Below are positions 9,089-17,013 of a DNA stretch of 31,851 bases, in pieces. Origin of the DNA: Candidatus Heimdallarchaeota archaeon (GTDB lineage Archaea > Asgardarchaeota > Heimdallarchaeia > Heimdallarchaeales > Heimdallarchaeaceae); assembly GCA_016839875.1 (NCBI GenBank), contig JAEOTK010000175.1:1-31851 (forward strand). The letters are read 5' to 3'. The position numbers and the translations under genes were made by a program. The stretch's first letter is position 1, and the number at the start of each line of letters is the position of its first letter. The notes under the pieces are model-generated. The model saw nothing but the letters and a program-made list of their open reading frames with translations, was not told the DNA's origin and made no database searches.

Positions 9089-10033
9089 TTATTCTCGTTT
9101 ATTCAATGCTATAAATGAGATAAATTCGAAAACTACATTTGATGCTAGAAGAGCTGTTATCTCAGATGGATCTAAAGCTGGTAATACTTCAACTACATCA
9201 AATCCAATGAAATTCATGCCTTTCAATCCTCTTATTATTTCCAAAGCTTCACCACTAGTAAATCCTCCTACTTCTGGTGTTCCAGTTCCTGGAGCATAAG
9301 CAGGATCAACAAAGTCTACATCAAATGTAACAAATACTTTAGAATCTCCCACACGTTCCCTTATATTTTGTATTAAAGCTTCCAAACCTATTTCTCTTAT
9401 TTCGGTAGTTGTTATCACTTCAAATCCTAGTTCTTTCGGAATTTCGAGATGTTTATCAGAATAGATTGATCCTCGCATCCCAATTTGGATAGAGTGATCT
9501 GCAAGTAACAGATTTTCTTCTATTGCTCTCTTGAACGGAGTACCATGATTGTATGGTTTTCCAAAATATTTATCGACTGTATCACTATGAGCATCAAAAT
9601 GAATAAGTGAAACTGGTCCATGTTTCTTAACAACAGCTCTTAGTTCTGGAAGAGTAATTGCATGGTCTCCTCCCAATAATATGGGAACAACTCCTGCTTC
9701 AACTATTGGATATAATTCTTCTTCAATTCTTTTGTAACCCTCTTCAATATATCCAGGAACTACTGACAAATCACCATAGTCTATACCTGAAATATAGTCA
9801 TAAGGAGTTATCCCAAGTTCTGGATTGTGTGACCTTAACAGAGCTGACACTTTTCGAATAGCTGCGGGTCCTTCTCTCTGACCAGTCCTGAAAGATGCTC
9901 CAGCATCGCTAGGTACTCCGATAATTGCAAAATCTATATCATCAACTGTCTTTAAGTGAGGTAATCGCATGAAAGTCTTTATTCCAGAAAATCTTGGGGA
10001 TTTCATTGGATCCCTTGGTTTATACTTATTCAT
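9089..10033 (-). CDS. speB: Agmatinase-type ureohydrolase (arginase family)
   Basis: 314 residues, normal family length. Binuclear manganese hydrolase that would release urea from agmatine (giving putrescine) or a related guanidino compound. All six metal ligands are visible: H124 (GGDHAITLP), D147, H149 and D151 (HFDAHSDT), D238 and D240 (FDVDFVDP). RTGQREGPAAIR and APGTGTPEVGG are also typical of agmatinases, and the arginase-specific carboxylate loop is not obvious. ATG at 10033 is chosen because it is the first in-frame ATG and lies about 26 bp past a TATA box. No arginine decarboxylase gene is nearby, so the exact guanidino substrate (agmatine or guanidinobutyrate) is uncertain. Confidence 0.9.
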   Translation of the reverse strand: MNKYKPRDPMKSPRFSGIKTFMRLPHLKTVDDIDFAIIGVPSDAGASFRTGQREGPAAIRKVSALLRSHNPELGITPYDYISGIDYGDLSVVPGYIEEGYKRIEEELYPIVEAGVVPILLGGDHAITLPELRAVVKKHGPVSLIHFDAHSDTVDKYFGKPYNHGTPFKRAIEENLLLADHSIQIGMRGSIYSDKHLEIPKELGFEVITTTEIREIGLEALIQNIRERVGDSKVFVTFDVDFVDPAYAPGTGTPEVGGFTSGEALEIIRGLKGMNFIGFDVVEVLPALDPSEITALLASNVVFEFISFIALNKRE

Positions 10034-10054
10034 AATATATGCAATAAATAACCC

Positions 10055-10063
10055 AAATATAAA
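10055..10063 (-). promoter_or_regulatory. TATA box for the ureohydrolase gene
   Basis: TTTATATTT on the minus strand, centred 26 bp before the ATG at 10033, the spacing expected for a transcript beginning at the start codon. Confidence 0.7.
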
Positions 10064-10107
10064 TTATTTTAAGAAAAAGAGATTAAGGATTGAAAAATCC
10101 TAATGTA

Positions 10108-11466
10108 TTACTTCTTTCTTCTAAGCATCTTTCTGGCAATCATTTCTAATGCCATTGTTACAGGATAGATGGTTTCATTAACTGCTGGAGCATAACATAG
10201 ATCTGCTTCCAATAATTCTTGAAAAGTCATTTCGCTCTGCAATCCCATTGAGACTACATTCAAGTTATCTGTAATAGAATCTGGACCGATTGCTTGAGCA
10301 CCTAGAAGTTTTCCTGTATTTTTGTCTGCAAGAATTTTAAAGTAAAGATCTTTAGCATCAGGCATATAGGGAGGTTTGTCGTGTGTTTTTATCTTAGCAG
10401 AAACTACTTCAAAACCTGCATCTTCAGCTGCTTTCTTAATGAGACCAACTGAACCTACTCGAAGATCTATATATGGAACTATGAAGTTATTTTGAGTACC
10501 TGGGAATTTTAGAGTACCTGGTCGAGCTATAGTCATTGCAGCTACTCGAGCCATTCTAACACAGCAAGTTGCAATTGCAGAGTTTATTGGTTTCTTTGAA
10601 ACCAAGTGTGTAGTTTCGGCACAATCCCCTACTGCAAGTATGTTGGGGTCTGATGTTTTAAGTTCTTCATCTGTCACAATTGCCCAGGATTCACCGATTT
10701 CTAGACCTGCTTCTTTAGCTAGTGTGACTTCAGGCTGAACACCTGTTGCATTAACTACAAAATCACAATCAAATTCACCTTGATCAGTTAAAACTTTTGT
10801 TGCTAATCCATTTTCGTCAAGGACTATTTCATTTGTACCTACACCAATTAGAAATTTGAGTTTAGGTAGTTTTTCTTCTAACAATTTCACAGTTTCATTT
10901 GCATAATCAGGATCTATAAGAAGACGCATAATTCTTGATCTCGCTAGAACAACTGTTTCTATTCCTATGTGAGCAAGTTCAGTAGCTACTTCAAGACCTA
11001 TTGCAGAAGCACCTAAAACAACAACTTTGGAAGCTTTAGCAGCAGCTTCTCGAATTAGAGCTGAATCTTCTATCCATTTTAAAGCATAAATATTCTTTCC
11101 CTCTATACCAGGTATAGGAGGTGTTTTTGCTTTAGATCCAGTGCAAATAACTAGATAGTCATATTCAACATCAACAACTTCATCGTTTTCGAGGTTCTTA
11201 GCTGAAACTTTCTTATTCTCTCGATCTATCTTCAAAGCTTCATGACGTCGAAGGAAATCTATCTTCATCATTTGATAGTTCATACTTTCAATAAGGGGAG
11301 ATTCATCTTCCCATAATCCACCAATGGCATAAGGCATTGCACAAGGATGATAAGCATCATAATTCTTTTTGTCAATTACAGTTATTTCAGCTGTTCTATC
11401 CCATGCTCGGATGGTTGTAGCTGTAGTCCATCCGGATGACCCATGTCCTATAATTACTACTTTCAT
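10108..11466 (-). CDS. FAD-dependent NAD(P)H oxidase/CoA-disulfide reductase family oxidoreductase
   Basis: 452 residues. The FAD Rossmann motif is at the very N-terminus (VVIIGHGSSG, residues 3-12), the active-site cysteine is C42 in HPCAMPYAIGG, the NAD(P)H Rossmann motif is GASAIGLE (152-159), and GDCAE marks the second FAD contact; a dimerisation domain follows. A single cysteine near residue 42, rather than a CxxxxC disulfide, is the mark of the CoA-disulfide reductase/NADH oxidase/NADH peroxidase group. It probably reduces CoA disulfide, polysulfide or oxygen with NAD(P)H. The open frame extends 36 codons upstream, but ATG at 11466 is chosen because the FAD motif starts there and a TATA box sits 26 bp before it. 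Confidence 0.9.
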   Translation of the reverse strand: MKVVIIGHGSSGWTTATTIRAWDRTAEITVIDKKNYDAYHPCAMPYAIGGLWEDESPLIESMNYQMMKIDFLRRHEALKIDRENKKVSAKNLENDEVVDVEYDYLVICTGSKAKTPPIPGIEGKNIYALKWIEDSALIREAAAKASKVVVLGASAIGLEVATELAHIGIETVVLARSRIMRLLIDPDYANETVKLLEEKLPKLKFLIGVGTNEIVLDENGLATKVLTDQGEFDCDFVVNATGVQPEVTLAKEAGLEIGESWAIVTDEELKTSDPNILAVGDCAETTHLVSKKPINSAIATCCVRMARVAAMTIARPGTLKFPGTQNNFIVPYIDLRVGSVGLIKKAAEDAGFEVVSAKIKTHDKPPYMPDAKDLYFKILADKNTGKLLGAQAIGPDSITDNLNVVSMGLQSEMTFQELLEADLCYAPAVNETIYPVTMALEMIARKMLRRKK

Positions 11467-11487
11467 GAACGAAAAGAAAAATGTGGA

Positions 11488-11496
11488 TTTATTAAA
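11488..11496 (-). promoter_or_regulatory. TATA box for the flavoprotein gene
   Basis: TTTAATAAA on the minus strand, centred 26 bp before ATG 11466. It lies between the dehydrogenase stop codon and the flavoprotein start, so the flavoprotein can be transcribed alone although both genes point the same way. Confidence 0.65.
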
Positions 11497-11542
11497 GTTA
11501 CTAAATGTTCTGTTTTTACAATCTTTTTTTCTTGTAGTTTCA

Positions 11543-12259
11543 TTACCAAGGCATTTCGTTTCCTTTCCAATCAATGAATTTACCAGTGTCCTCTATATCC
11601 AAGGATTCAATTACTTTTATCATTCCATTAACAGACTCAGTGGGCATCAATGGTGCTTTTTCAGTATATTCCATTGTTGTTTTAACCCAACCAGGGTGTA
11701 TCGAAGCAACTATTATGTTCTTATCTACTAGTTCAACAGAGAGTGCTTTTGTGATCATATTCAGTGCAGCTTTGCTAGCACTATAACTGAAACCTCCTCC
11801 TTTACCTGTTCTTCTTGAAATACTCCCACTACTAGAAGAGATGTTGATAATTATGGGTTTTTCAGACGCTTCTAACAAGGGAAGGAATTTTTCAACTATA
11901 AGCAGAGGAGCTGCTGAGTTAACAGTGAAAATTCTACTGAAATCCTCTTTGTGTAATTTACCCAAAGTATCACTGTATTTCTCCCCTCCAAAACGAATAC
12001 CTGCATTATTAATTAGAAGATCAATTACCTTAACCTGTTTAGAAATTTCATTAAAAGCTGCATTTCTTGATTCTTCTTTAGAAACATCAAGTTCAATAAT
12101 AATCAAGTTATCTTCATATTTACTTCTTAATTCTATCAAATCTTGGTATTTGTGGGGATTTCTACTACTTGCAATAACTATGTTGCCTTTTTCTAGAAAT
12201 TTTCTTGTAAATTCCAATCCTAAACCTCTACTACTACCAGTGATTAAGATTCGTTTCAT
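11543..12259 (-). CDS. Short-chain dehydrogenase/reductase (C-factor-like)
   Basis: 238 residues, classical SDR length. Cofactor motif TGSSRGLG (residues 7-14), NNAG (84-87), N114, catalytic serine in NISSSSG (around S142-143), Y159 and K163 (YSASK), and HPGWVKTTM after the catalytic helix. It should be an NAD(P)(H)-dependent soluble oxidoreductase. SSRNP after beta-2 gives an Arg at the cofactor pocket, which favours NADP(H). It resembles C-factor/sniffer-type SDRs, whose substrates are poorly known. It starts at ATG 12259, about 25 bp past a TATA box, and shares a 183-bp divergent promoter region with the gene at 12443. Confidence 0.9.
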   Translation of the reverse strand: MKRILITGSSRGLGLEFTRKFLEKGNIVIASSRNPHKYQDLIELRSKYEDNLIIIELDVSKEESRNAAFNEISKQVKVIDLLINNAGIRFGGEKYSDTLGKLHKEDFSRIFTVNSAAPLLIVEKFLPLLEASEKPIIINISSSSGSISRRTGKGGGFSYSASKAALNMITKALSVELVDKNIIVASIHPGWVKTTMEYTEKAPLMPTESVNGMIKVIESLDIEDTGKFIDWKGNEMPW

Positions 12260-12279
12260 ATAGAATGTTTAGATTATCC

Positions 12280-12288
12280 ATTTATATA
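12280..12288 (-). promoter_or_regulatory. TATA box for the short-chain dehydrogenase gene
   Basis: TATATAAAT on the minus strand, centred 25 bp before ATG 12259, without a Shine-Dalgarno sequence. Leaderless transcription is likely. Confidence 0.7.
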
Positions 12289-12442
12289 CTCTCACAAAAA
12301 TAGACAAAAAAAGCATAATTATGTAACTTTTTGAACAATCATTTTGTGGATATTTTAACTTCTATGTATTTATTATAAGCTTTTTTTAGGGTAAAACTTT
12401 TGTAGTTATTGATTAATAGAATTCTAACTAAAGGTAGTATAA

Positions 12443-13855
12443 ATGAAGACCAAACTAATAATAATAATTTCAGGTATAGCTTTAATTTCATTAGTGGGGA
12501 TTATTACACCCGTAGTACTATTCGTTGGCGAAAATACACCACCAATTCTATCAGCGATTGAACCTTTTTGGAATGAAGGTGTAAATGGTACAACTGAGAT
12601 TTATTTCGAGGCTGTTGATGAAGGTGAAAAAGCATCTGGAGTTAGATCATATAAAATCTACATTAATGATGAATTGGTTTCTCGAACAAATAGTTATAGT
12701 TGGGATACAACTCCTTTTGATGATGGCTCAAGACACGAAATTATGCTTGTTGCCACAGATAAGAAAGGCAACAAAGCTGAATGGATTAATGAAGTGTATG
12801 TAGATAATACAGCCGATCCTTTACCAACTGATGCTTTCAAAGTAATGGTACATAACGCATGGTATAGTGGACTAGAATGTACGAGATTGAAGACTTGTGA
12901 CGATTGGATGAAGGTGTTATATGAGGAGAGCGCAGATATAATAATTATGAGTGAAACGGGAACTTTTGATAATGGTAGAAAAATGGAAGTAGTAACTAAT
13001 CAATTAAGTAAGGTTCTTTATCATAAAGCTCCCTATGATGGAGTAGCTACAGATGCTTTAGCAGAATCAGATGGTGTAGCAGTTTGGAGTAGATTTCCAA
13101 TTCTAGAATGGCATGAGTTTCCTGAATATAGAATGGATGATGGTACAATGCATGACTACCATCGATCTTGGGGAGATTTGGTTGTAGATATTCACGGCAC
13201 AGCCACACATGTCATTGCTTATCATGGTAAATGCTGCAATTCTCAAGTTACTAATAATACATATATGAGAGAAAGAGAGATGGAAGGAATAATTAACTAT
13301 ATGGATGAATTAGGTGATGTCCCAATTATATTCGGAGGAGATTTCAATTCTCAAAATCATCTAGATGTTGGGGATAATATCGGCGAAGCTGGTTACAATC
13401 TCGGAACTGGACCTATGCGTATGCTCCTATCGCCAGACGATCCTGTTTATGGTAATTTTTCCTCAGAGATTCACACTTTTAATGATACATGGAGAACTAT
13501 GTATCCGAATGTAAGGGGATGGACATATGGCTTTACTGATCCTCAGTATTGGGGAAGAATTGATTATCTACTTGTCAATCAACATCTAGCAGATAAAATG
13601 ATTAATGGTACTGTTGGTGATACAGCTTCAGCAAACTTCACTTCAGATCATTATACAGTGGATGCTTACCTTTCTCTAGATGATGAATACGTGTTTAATG
13701 CTACATCAGTTAGACAGAATACAATCTCAAGAGTGTCAAAAGCAATCTCTCTAGAATCTGAAATTAACGACCCAGATTATTACCAAGGATTTCTGAATTC
13801 AAGAATAGCTCTAGTAAATTGTGAGAACAGTTTTTCATTAAGAAAATTTGAGTAA
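12443..13855 (+). CDS. Membrane-anchored extracellular endonuclease/exonuclease/phosphatase-fold protein with Ig-like domain
   Basis: 470 residues. An N-terminal hydrophobic helix (residues 5-28, signal peptide or anchor), an Ig-like domain (about 32-127, ending in KGNKAEWINEVYVDN), then an EEP (DNase I-like) catalytic domain from about residue 137. Active-site features are HNAW, E171 (MSET), the SDGVAVWSRFPI strand, a His in AYHGKC, D300 and N302 (GGDFNS), RIDYLLV, and D402-H403 (SDHY). Paired cysteines (CTRLKTC, KCCN) suit an oxidising exterior. Possible activities are nuclease, phosphodiesterase or sphingomyelinase-like phosphatase; sequence alone cannot choose. After the catalytic domain comes a tail of about 60 residues without a recognisable domain. 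ATG at 12443 precedes the signal sequence directly. Confidence 0.83.
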   Translation: MKTKLIIIISGIALISLVGIITPVVLFVGENTPPILSAIEPFWNEGVNGTTEIYFEAVDEGEKASGVRSYKIYINDELVSRTNSYSWDTTPFDDGSRHEIMLVATDKKGNKAEWINEVYVDNTADPLPTDAFKVMVHNAWYSGLECTRLKTCDDWMKVLYEESADIIIMSETGTFDNGRKMEVVTNQLSKVLYHKAPYDGVATDALAESDGVAVWSRFPILEWHEFPEYRMDDGTMHDYHRSWGDLVVDIHGTATHVIAYHGKCCNSQVTNNTYMREREMEGIINYMDELGDVPIIFGGDFNSQNHLDVGDNIGEAGYNLGTGPMRMLLSPDDPVYGNFSSEIHTFNDTWRTMYPNVRGWTYGFTDPQYWGRIDYLLVNQHLADKMINGTVGDTASANFTSDHYTVDAYLSLDDEYVFNATSVRQNTISRVSKAISLESEINDPDYYQGFLNSRIALVNCENSFSLRKFE

Positions 13856-13860
13856 TAAAA

Positions 13861-13887
13861 CTCTTCTTTTTTTTCTATTTTTTACTT
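13861..13887 (+). terminator. T-rich termination tract
   Basis: Several T runs (CTTTTTTTTCTATTTTTTAC) start within 10 bp of the stop codon of the EEP gene. Runs of this kind are sufficient for archaeal RNA polymerase to stop. No stem precedes them. Confidence 0.5.
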
Positions 13888-13931
13888 ATAGATACATCAG
13901 ATAGTAAGATTTTTGATAGCTTAATTTCTGC

Positions 13932-13939
13932 TTTAAATT
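13932..13939 (+). promoter_or_regulatory. TATA-like box and start signals for the urocanase operon
   Basis: TTTAAATT is centred about 24 bp before ATG 13960. AAGGTGG also lies 4-10 bases before the ATG, so either a leaderless message or a very short leader with a weak ribosome site is possible. Confidence 0.5.
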
Positions 13940-13959
13940 AATAGTACTAAGGTGGATTT

Positions 13960-15849
13960 ATGGATTATAGAAATAAAATGGAAGAGATAATTGACGGGAA
14001 ACATCGATTACCAGAAGAAGAAAAGTTGAAGTTTGATTTTAAACCAGATGAGATTCCTCCTCTTCCAGAAGGTGAAGAAGCGCTTAAACCAACCACAAAA
14101 GCTGGTTGGGAAACTGAAGCAATCATCAGAGCTATGATATCTAATTTACAAAATGGTAGAGATTGGGAGTCATTATATATCTACGGTGGTTCGGGAAAAG
14201 TAGCTAGAGAGTGGAAGTCCTTTTACGAAACAATCGAGCTGTTAAAAACCTTAGAACCTAATGAAACACTCTTTCTCCAATCAGGTGTTCCTTACGGAAA
14301 AATGCAAACAACTACTTGGGCTCCAAGATGTGTAATCACTAACAGTGTGATTGTTCCTCATTGGACACCAAATTTTGAAGAATTTGTTGCAGCAGGATTG
14401 TCTGTATATGGTCAGATGACCGCTGGTTCATTCATCTTCATAGGATTGCAAGGAATAATACAAGGTACATATGAAACAATAGCTGCAGCAATCCAAGCAG
14501 CAGAGAAAAAGCCAGCTTATCAAAATCTCTCTGAATTCGAGAAAAAACTAATTGTAAGTGCTGGTTTAGGTCTGATGAGTGGTGCTCAACCTTTAGCCAT
14601 TAAGATGTGTGGAAAAATAGGATTGATAGCAGAAGTAAATCCCAACCTAATTGATAGAATGTACAATACTGGAAGAGAACAAGGAGCTCCATATCTGGAT
14701 TATAAAACCGAATCAATTGAAGAAGCAATAGCAATCGCAAAAGAAGCTTCCGATAAAAACGAATCTATCTCAATAGGTGTATTGTGCAATGCTGTAGATC
14801 TTCTTCGTTATCTAATTGAAAACAATATTACCCCTCATGTTCTAACTGACCAAACTTCAGCACATGATTTACTGAATGGTTATTATCCTATGGGAATCAC
14901 ATATGATGAAGCAGATATACTCCGTGTTGAAAGCCCCGAAGAATATCTAGATAGATCTAAGAAAACTGTTGTACAACATGTTAGTCAAATGGTTGAGCTC
15001 AATAAACGAGGTTCTGAAACATTCGATTATGGAAACAATATTAGACAACAAGCATATGAATTGGGTGTTGAAGATGCATTTGATTATTCGGGTTTTGTGC
15101 TAGAATATGTTCGTCCTCTCTTTTGTGAAGGAAAAGGTCCTTTCAGATGGATGGCATTAAGTAATGACCCAACTGATATTCGCAAAACAGATGAATATGC
15201 AAAAAAACTGTTCCATGATGATCCACAATTAGTAAATTGGTTAGAATTAGCAGATAAATACATACCTTTCGAAAAAGGTCTTCCTGCTAGAGTTTTTTGG
15301 GCGGGATTTGTTGGACGTGCAGCATTTGGAATGTTGATGAATAAACTAGTTGCAGATGGGATTCTGAAAGCACCTGTTGTTATTGGAAGAGATCATTTAG
15401 ATGGAGGAAGTGTGGCTTCTCCAAATCGAGAAACAGAAGGAATGAAAGACGGAAGTGACGCAATTGGTGATTACCCAGTGATAAATCTAATGGGAAATGC
15501 ATTAAGTGGTGCTACTTGGGTTTCTTATCATGGCGGTGGAGGAGTAGGTGTAGGTTATTCTCTTCATGCAGGTCAAGTTATTCTAGCTGATGGAACAAGA
15601 TTATCTCAAGAAAGATTATTCAGAGTTCTTACATGGGATCCATTAAGTGCAGTATTGAGACATGCTGCAGCAGGATATGAGAAAGCAATTGAAATTGGTG
15701 AGAAACACAATCTCGTAATTCCTGGAAAGAATGATAACAAGGAATTCGATTATGCAAAACTCTATACCCATATTATTGATCTAGTGAAAGAAAAAACAGG
15801 TGTAGAACTTTATGAACCTATGAAAAAACTGGAGCTAGAATTAGTTTAA
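13960..15849 (+). CDS. hutU: Urocanate hydratase (urocanase)
   Basis: 629 residues. It hydrates urocanate to imidazolonepropionate, the second step of histidine breakdown, using tightly bound NAD+. Family signatures are YIYGGSGKVAREW, QSGVPYGKMQTTTWAPR, VYGQMTAGSF followed by QGIIQGTYET, GLGLMSGAQPLA, DQTSAHDLLNGYYP, and RPLFCEGKGPFRW containing the conserved cysteine C389. The protein is longer than typical bacterial HutU (about 550-560) and shorter than the animal enzyme (about 680); the extra length is near the N-terminus and in the region after residue 300. No hutH, hutI or glutamate formiminotransferase gene is in the window, so the pathway is scattered. An acyl-CoA synthetase beta subunit gene follows after 23 bp. 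Confidence 0.95.
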   Translation: MDYRNKMEEIIDGKHRLPEEEKLKFDFKPDEIPPLPEGEEALKPTTKAGWETEAIIRAMISNLQNGRDWESLYIYGGSGKVAREWKSFYETIELLKTLEPNETLFLQSGVPYGKMQTTTWAPRCVITNSVIVPHWTPNFEEFVAAGLSVYGQMTAGSFIFIGLQGIIQGTYETIAAAIQAAEKKPAYQNLSEFEKKLIVSAGLGLMSGAQPLAIKMCGKIGLIAEVNPNLIDRMYNTGREQGAPYLDYKTESIEEAIAIAKEASDKNESISIGVLCNAVDLLRYLIENNITPHVLTDQTSAHDLLNGYYPMGITYDEADILRVESPEEYLDRSKKTVVQHVSQMVELNKRGSETFDYGNNIRQQAYELGVEDAFDYSGFVLEYVRPLFCEGKGPFRWMALSNDPTDIRKTDEYAKKLFHDDPQLVNWLELADKYIPFEKGLPARVFWAGFVGRAAFGMLMNKLVADGILKAPVVIGRDHLDGGSVASPNRETEGMKDGSDAIGDYPVINLMGNALSGATWVSYHGGGGVGVGYSLHAGQVILADGTRLSQERLFRVLTWDPLSAVLRHAAAGYEKAIEIGEKHNLVIPGKNDNKEFDYAKLYTHIIDLVKEKTGVELYEPMKKLELELV

Positions 15850-15872
15850 CGTAAATGTGTGGAAGTGAAATT

Positions 15873-16568
15873 ATGAATAACCAACTAAAATTCATTCTTA
15901 ATGAAATAAAAAGCAAAAATAGAGAAATATTAACCTATGAGGAATCCAGAAAAATCCTTGAAATGGCTGGATTTCCACTTAACAAGATGGCTTTTGCAAA
16001 GAATTTGGAAGAAGCTATTGTAAGAGCAAAAGAGATTAATTTTCCTGTTGTTCTCAAAATTGTTTCTGAGGATGTACTACACAAATCCGATGCTGGTGGA
16101 GTTAAGGTTGGAATAGGTACTGTTGATGAATTAAAGAAATCTTACGAAGATATGTTTTTATCAATCAAACAACATTATCCCGATGCAACTATTGAAGGTG
16201 TTAGTATTGAGGAGATGGTTGAGGGTGTGGAATTACTTATTGGTACCAATACTGATCTTCAGTTTGGCAAGATGATAGCTTTTGGTATTGGAGGAATTTT
16301 TGTTGAAGTTTACAAAGATGTTTCTTTTCGTTTAATTCCTGTTACTAGCAAAGATGTAGAAGAGATGATTAACGAAATTGAAGGCAAAAGCATGTTAGAA
16401 GGTTTTCGTGGGATGCCTTCTGTAGATACAGAAGAATTGATCTCTCTTATTCTTAAAATATCCAATTTAGTTTCAGAACATCCTTCAATAAAAGAAATGG
16501 ACCTTAATCCTGTTGTAGCTACAACTGAAGGATTGAAGGTAATAGATGCTAGGATTATATTAGAGTAA
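15873..16568 (+). CDS. acdB: Acetyl-CoA synthetase (ADP-forming) beta subunit, ATP-grasp type, without an adjacent alpha subunit
   Basis: 231 residues. This subunit carries the phosphate relay and ADP-binding ATP-grasp domain of the enzyme that makes ATP from acyl-CoA, ADP and phosphate. The conserved phospho-relay histidine is H70 in VLHKSDAGGV; GVSIEEMVEG, IGTNTDLQFGKMIAFGIGG, EGFRGMP and MDLNPVV are further family motifs. The start is set at ATG 15873 because it aligns with the start of the paralogue at 30502 (both begin MNN) and GGAAGTG precedes it; ATG 15855 is the alternative. No alpha subunit is adjacent, so it must pair with an alpha encoded elsewhere, possibly the one at 29078. Its position behind hutU suggests use of an acyl-CoA from amino acid breakdown. 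Confidence 0.9.
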   Translation: MNNQLKFILNEIKSKNREILTYEESRKILEMAGFPLNKMAFAKNLEEAIVRAKEINFPVVLKIVSEDVLHKSDAGGVKVGIGTVDELKKSYEDMFLSIKQHYPDATIEGVSIEEMVEGVELLIGTNTDLQFGKMIAFGIGGIFVEVYKDVSFRLIPVTSKDVEEMINEIEGKSMLEGFRGMPSVDTEELISLILKISNLVSEHPSIKEMDLNPVVATTEGLKVIDARIILE

Positions 16569-16636
16569 GAAAAACTAGAAACATAAACATGAATAGATTT
16601 TTATTAAGAATCTTCTAACTCGAATTGGTGATATAT

Positions 16637-16906
16637 GTGTCAATTAGAGCTTCGCATATACTTGTAAAGAAATTTCAAATAGCAGAACAACTGTTGAAAG
16701 AAATAAAAGGTGGTGGCGATTTCAAAGCTTTAGCTAAAAAACACTCTGAATGCCCATCAAGTAAACGTGGTGGGGATCTTGGTAAATTTGGAAGAAATCA
16801 AATGGTTAAAGAGTTTGAGAAAGCTGCTTTTGCTTTGAAGAAAGGGGAAATTTCAGATCTGGTAAAAACAAAATTCGGCTATCATATTATTAAACGCACA
16901 GGTTAA
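16637..16906 (+). CDS. Parvulin-type peptidyl-prolyl cis-trans isomerase
   Basis: 89 residues: a single cytosolic parvulin domain. It starts with [11 protein letters not shown] and has [37 protein letters not shown] and ends [13 protein letters not shown], which is the complete fold with the conserved His of ASHILV and the His of GYHII. The start is chosen as GTG 16637 because GGTGAT, a good ribosome-binding site, lies at 16627-16632; the open frame itself begins with TTG at 16625. There is no signal peptide, so it acts on cytosolic proteins. Confidence 0.88.
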   Translation: MSIRASHILVKKFQIAEQLLKEIKGGGDFKALAKKHSECPSSKRGGDLGKFGRNQMVKEFEKAAFALKKGEISDLVKTKFGYHIIKRTG

Positions 16907-16950
16907 ATTCTCTTATTTCTTTTCTTTTCTTTTCTTGCTCGAGAGAAATA

Positions 16951-16959
16951 TTTTTAAAT
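16951..16959 (+). promoter_or_regulatory. TATA box for the protein disulfide oxidoreductase gene
   Basis: TTTTTAAAT with an upstream purine-rich BRE-like GAGAGAAA. It predicts a start near 16981, inside the inverted repeat, giving a leader of about 30 bases. This fits the presence of a Shine-Dalgarno sequence at this gene. Confidence 0.6.
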
Positions 16960-16976
16960 CAATTCAAATCTTGTTT

Positions 16977-17005
16977 ACCTGTGTGCAGAAAATATACACA
17001 CAGGT
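16977..17005 (+). promoter_or_regulatory. Perfect 9-bp inverted repeat overlapping the start site and ribosome site of the PDO gene
   Basis: ACCTGTGTG (16977-16985) and CACACAGGT (16997-17005) are exact inverted copies with an 11-bp spacer; the arm centres are 20 bp apart, about two helix turns. The right arm includes AGGT of the ribosome-binding site AGGTGA (17002-17007), six bases before the GTG start at 17014. It could be an operator for a dimeric regulator, or an RNA hairpin that hides the ribosome site. Confidence 0.65.
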
Positions 17006-17013
17006 GAATTAAA

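Noticed and set aside
11543..11574. Longer start of the flavoprotein (to 11574), overlapping the dehydrogenase gene
   Set aside because: The extra 36 residues are Lys/Phe-rich and lie before the FAD motif, which normally begins at the N-terminus; a TATA box points to ATG 11466.
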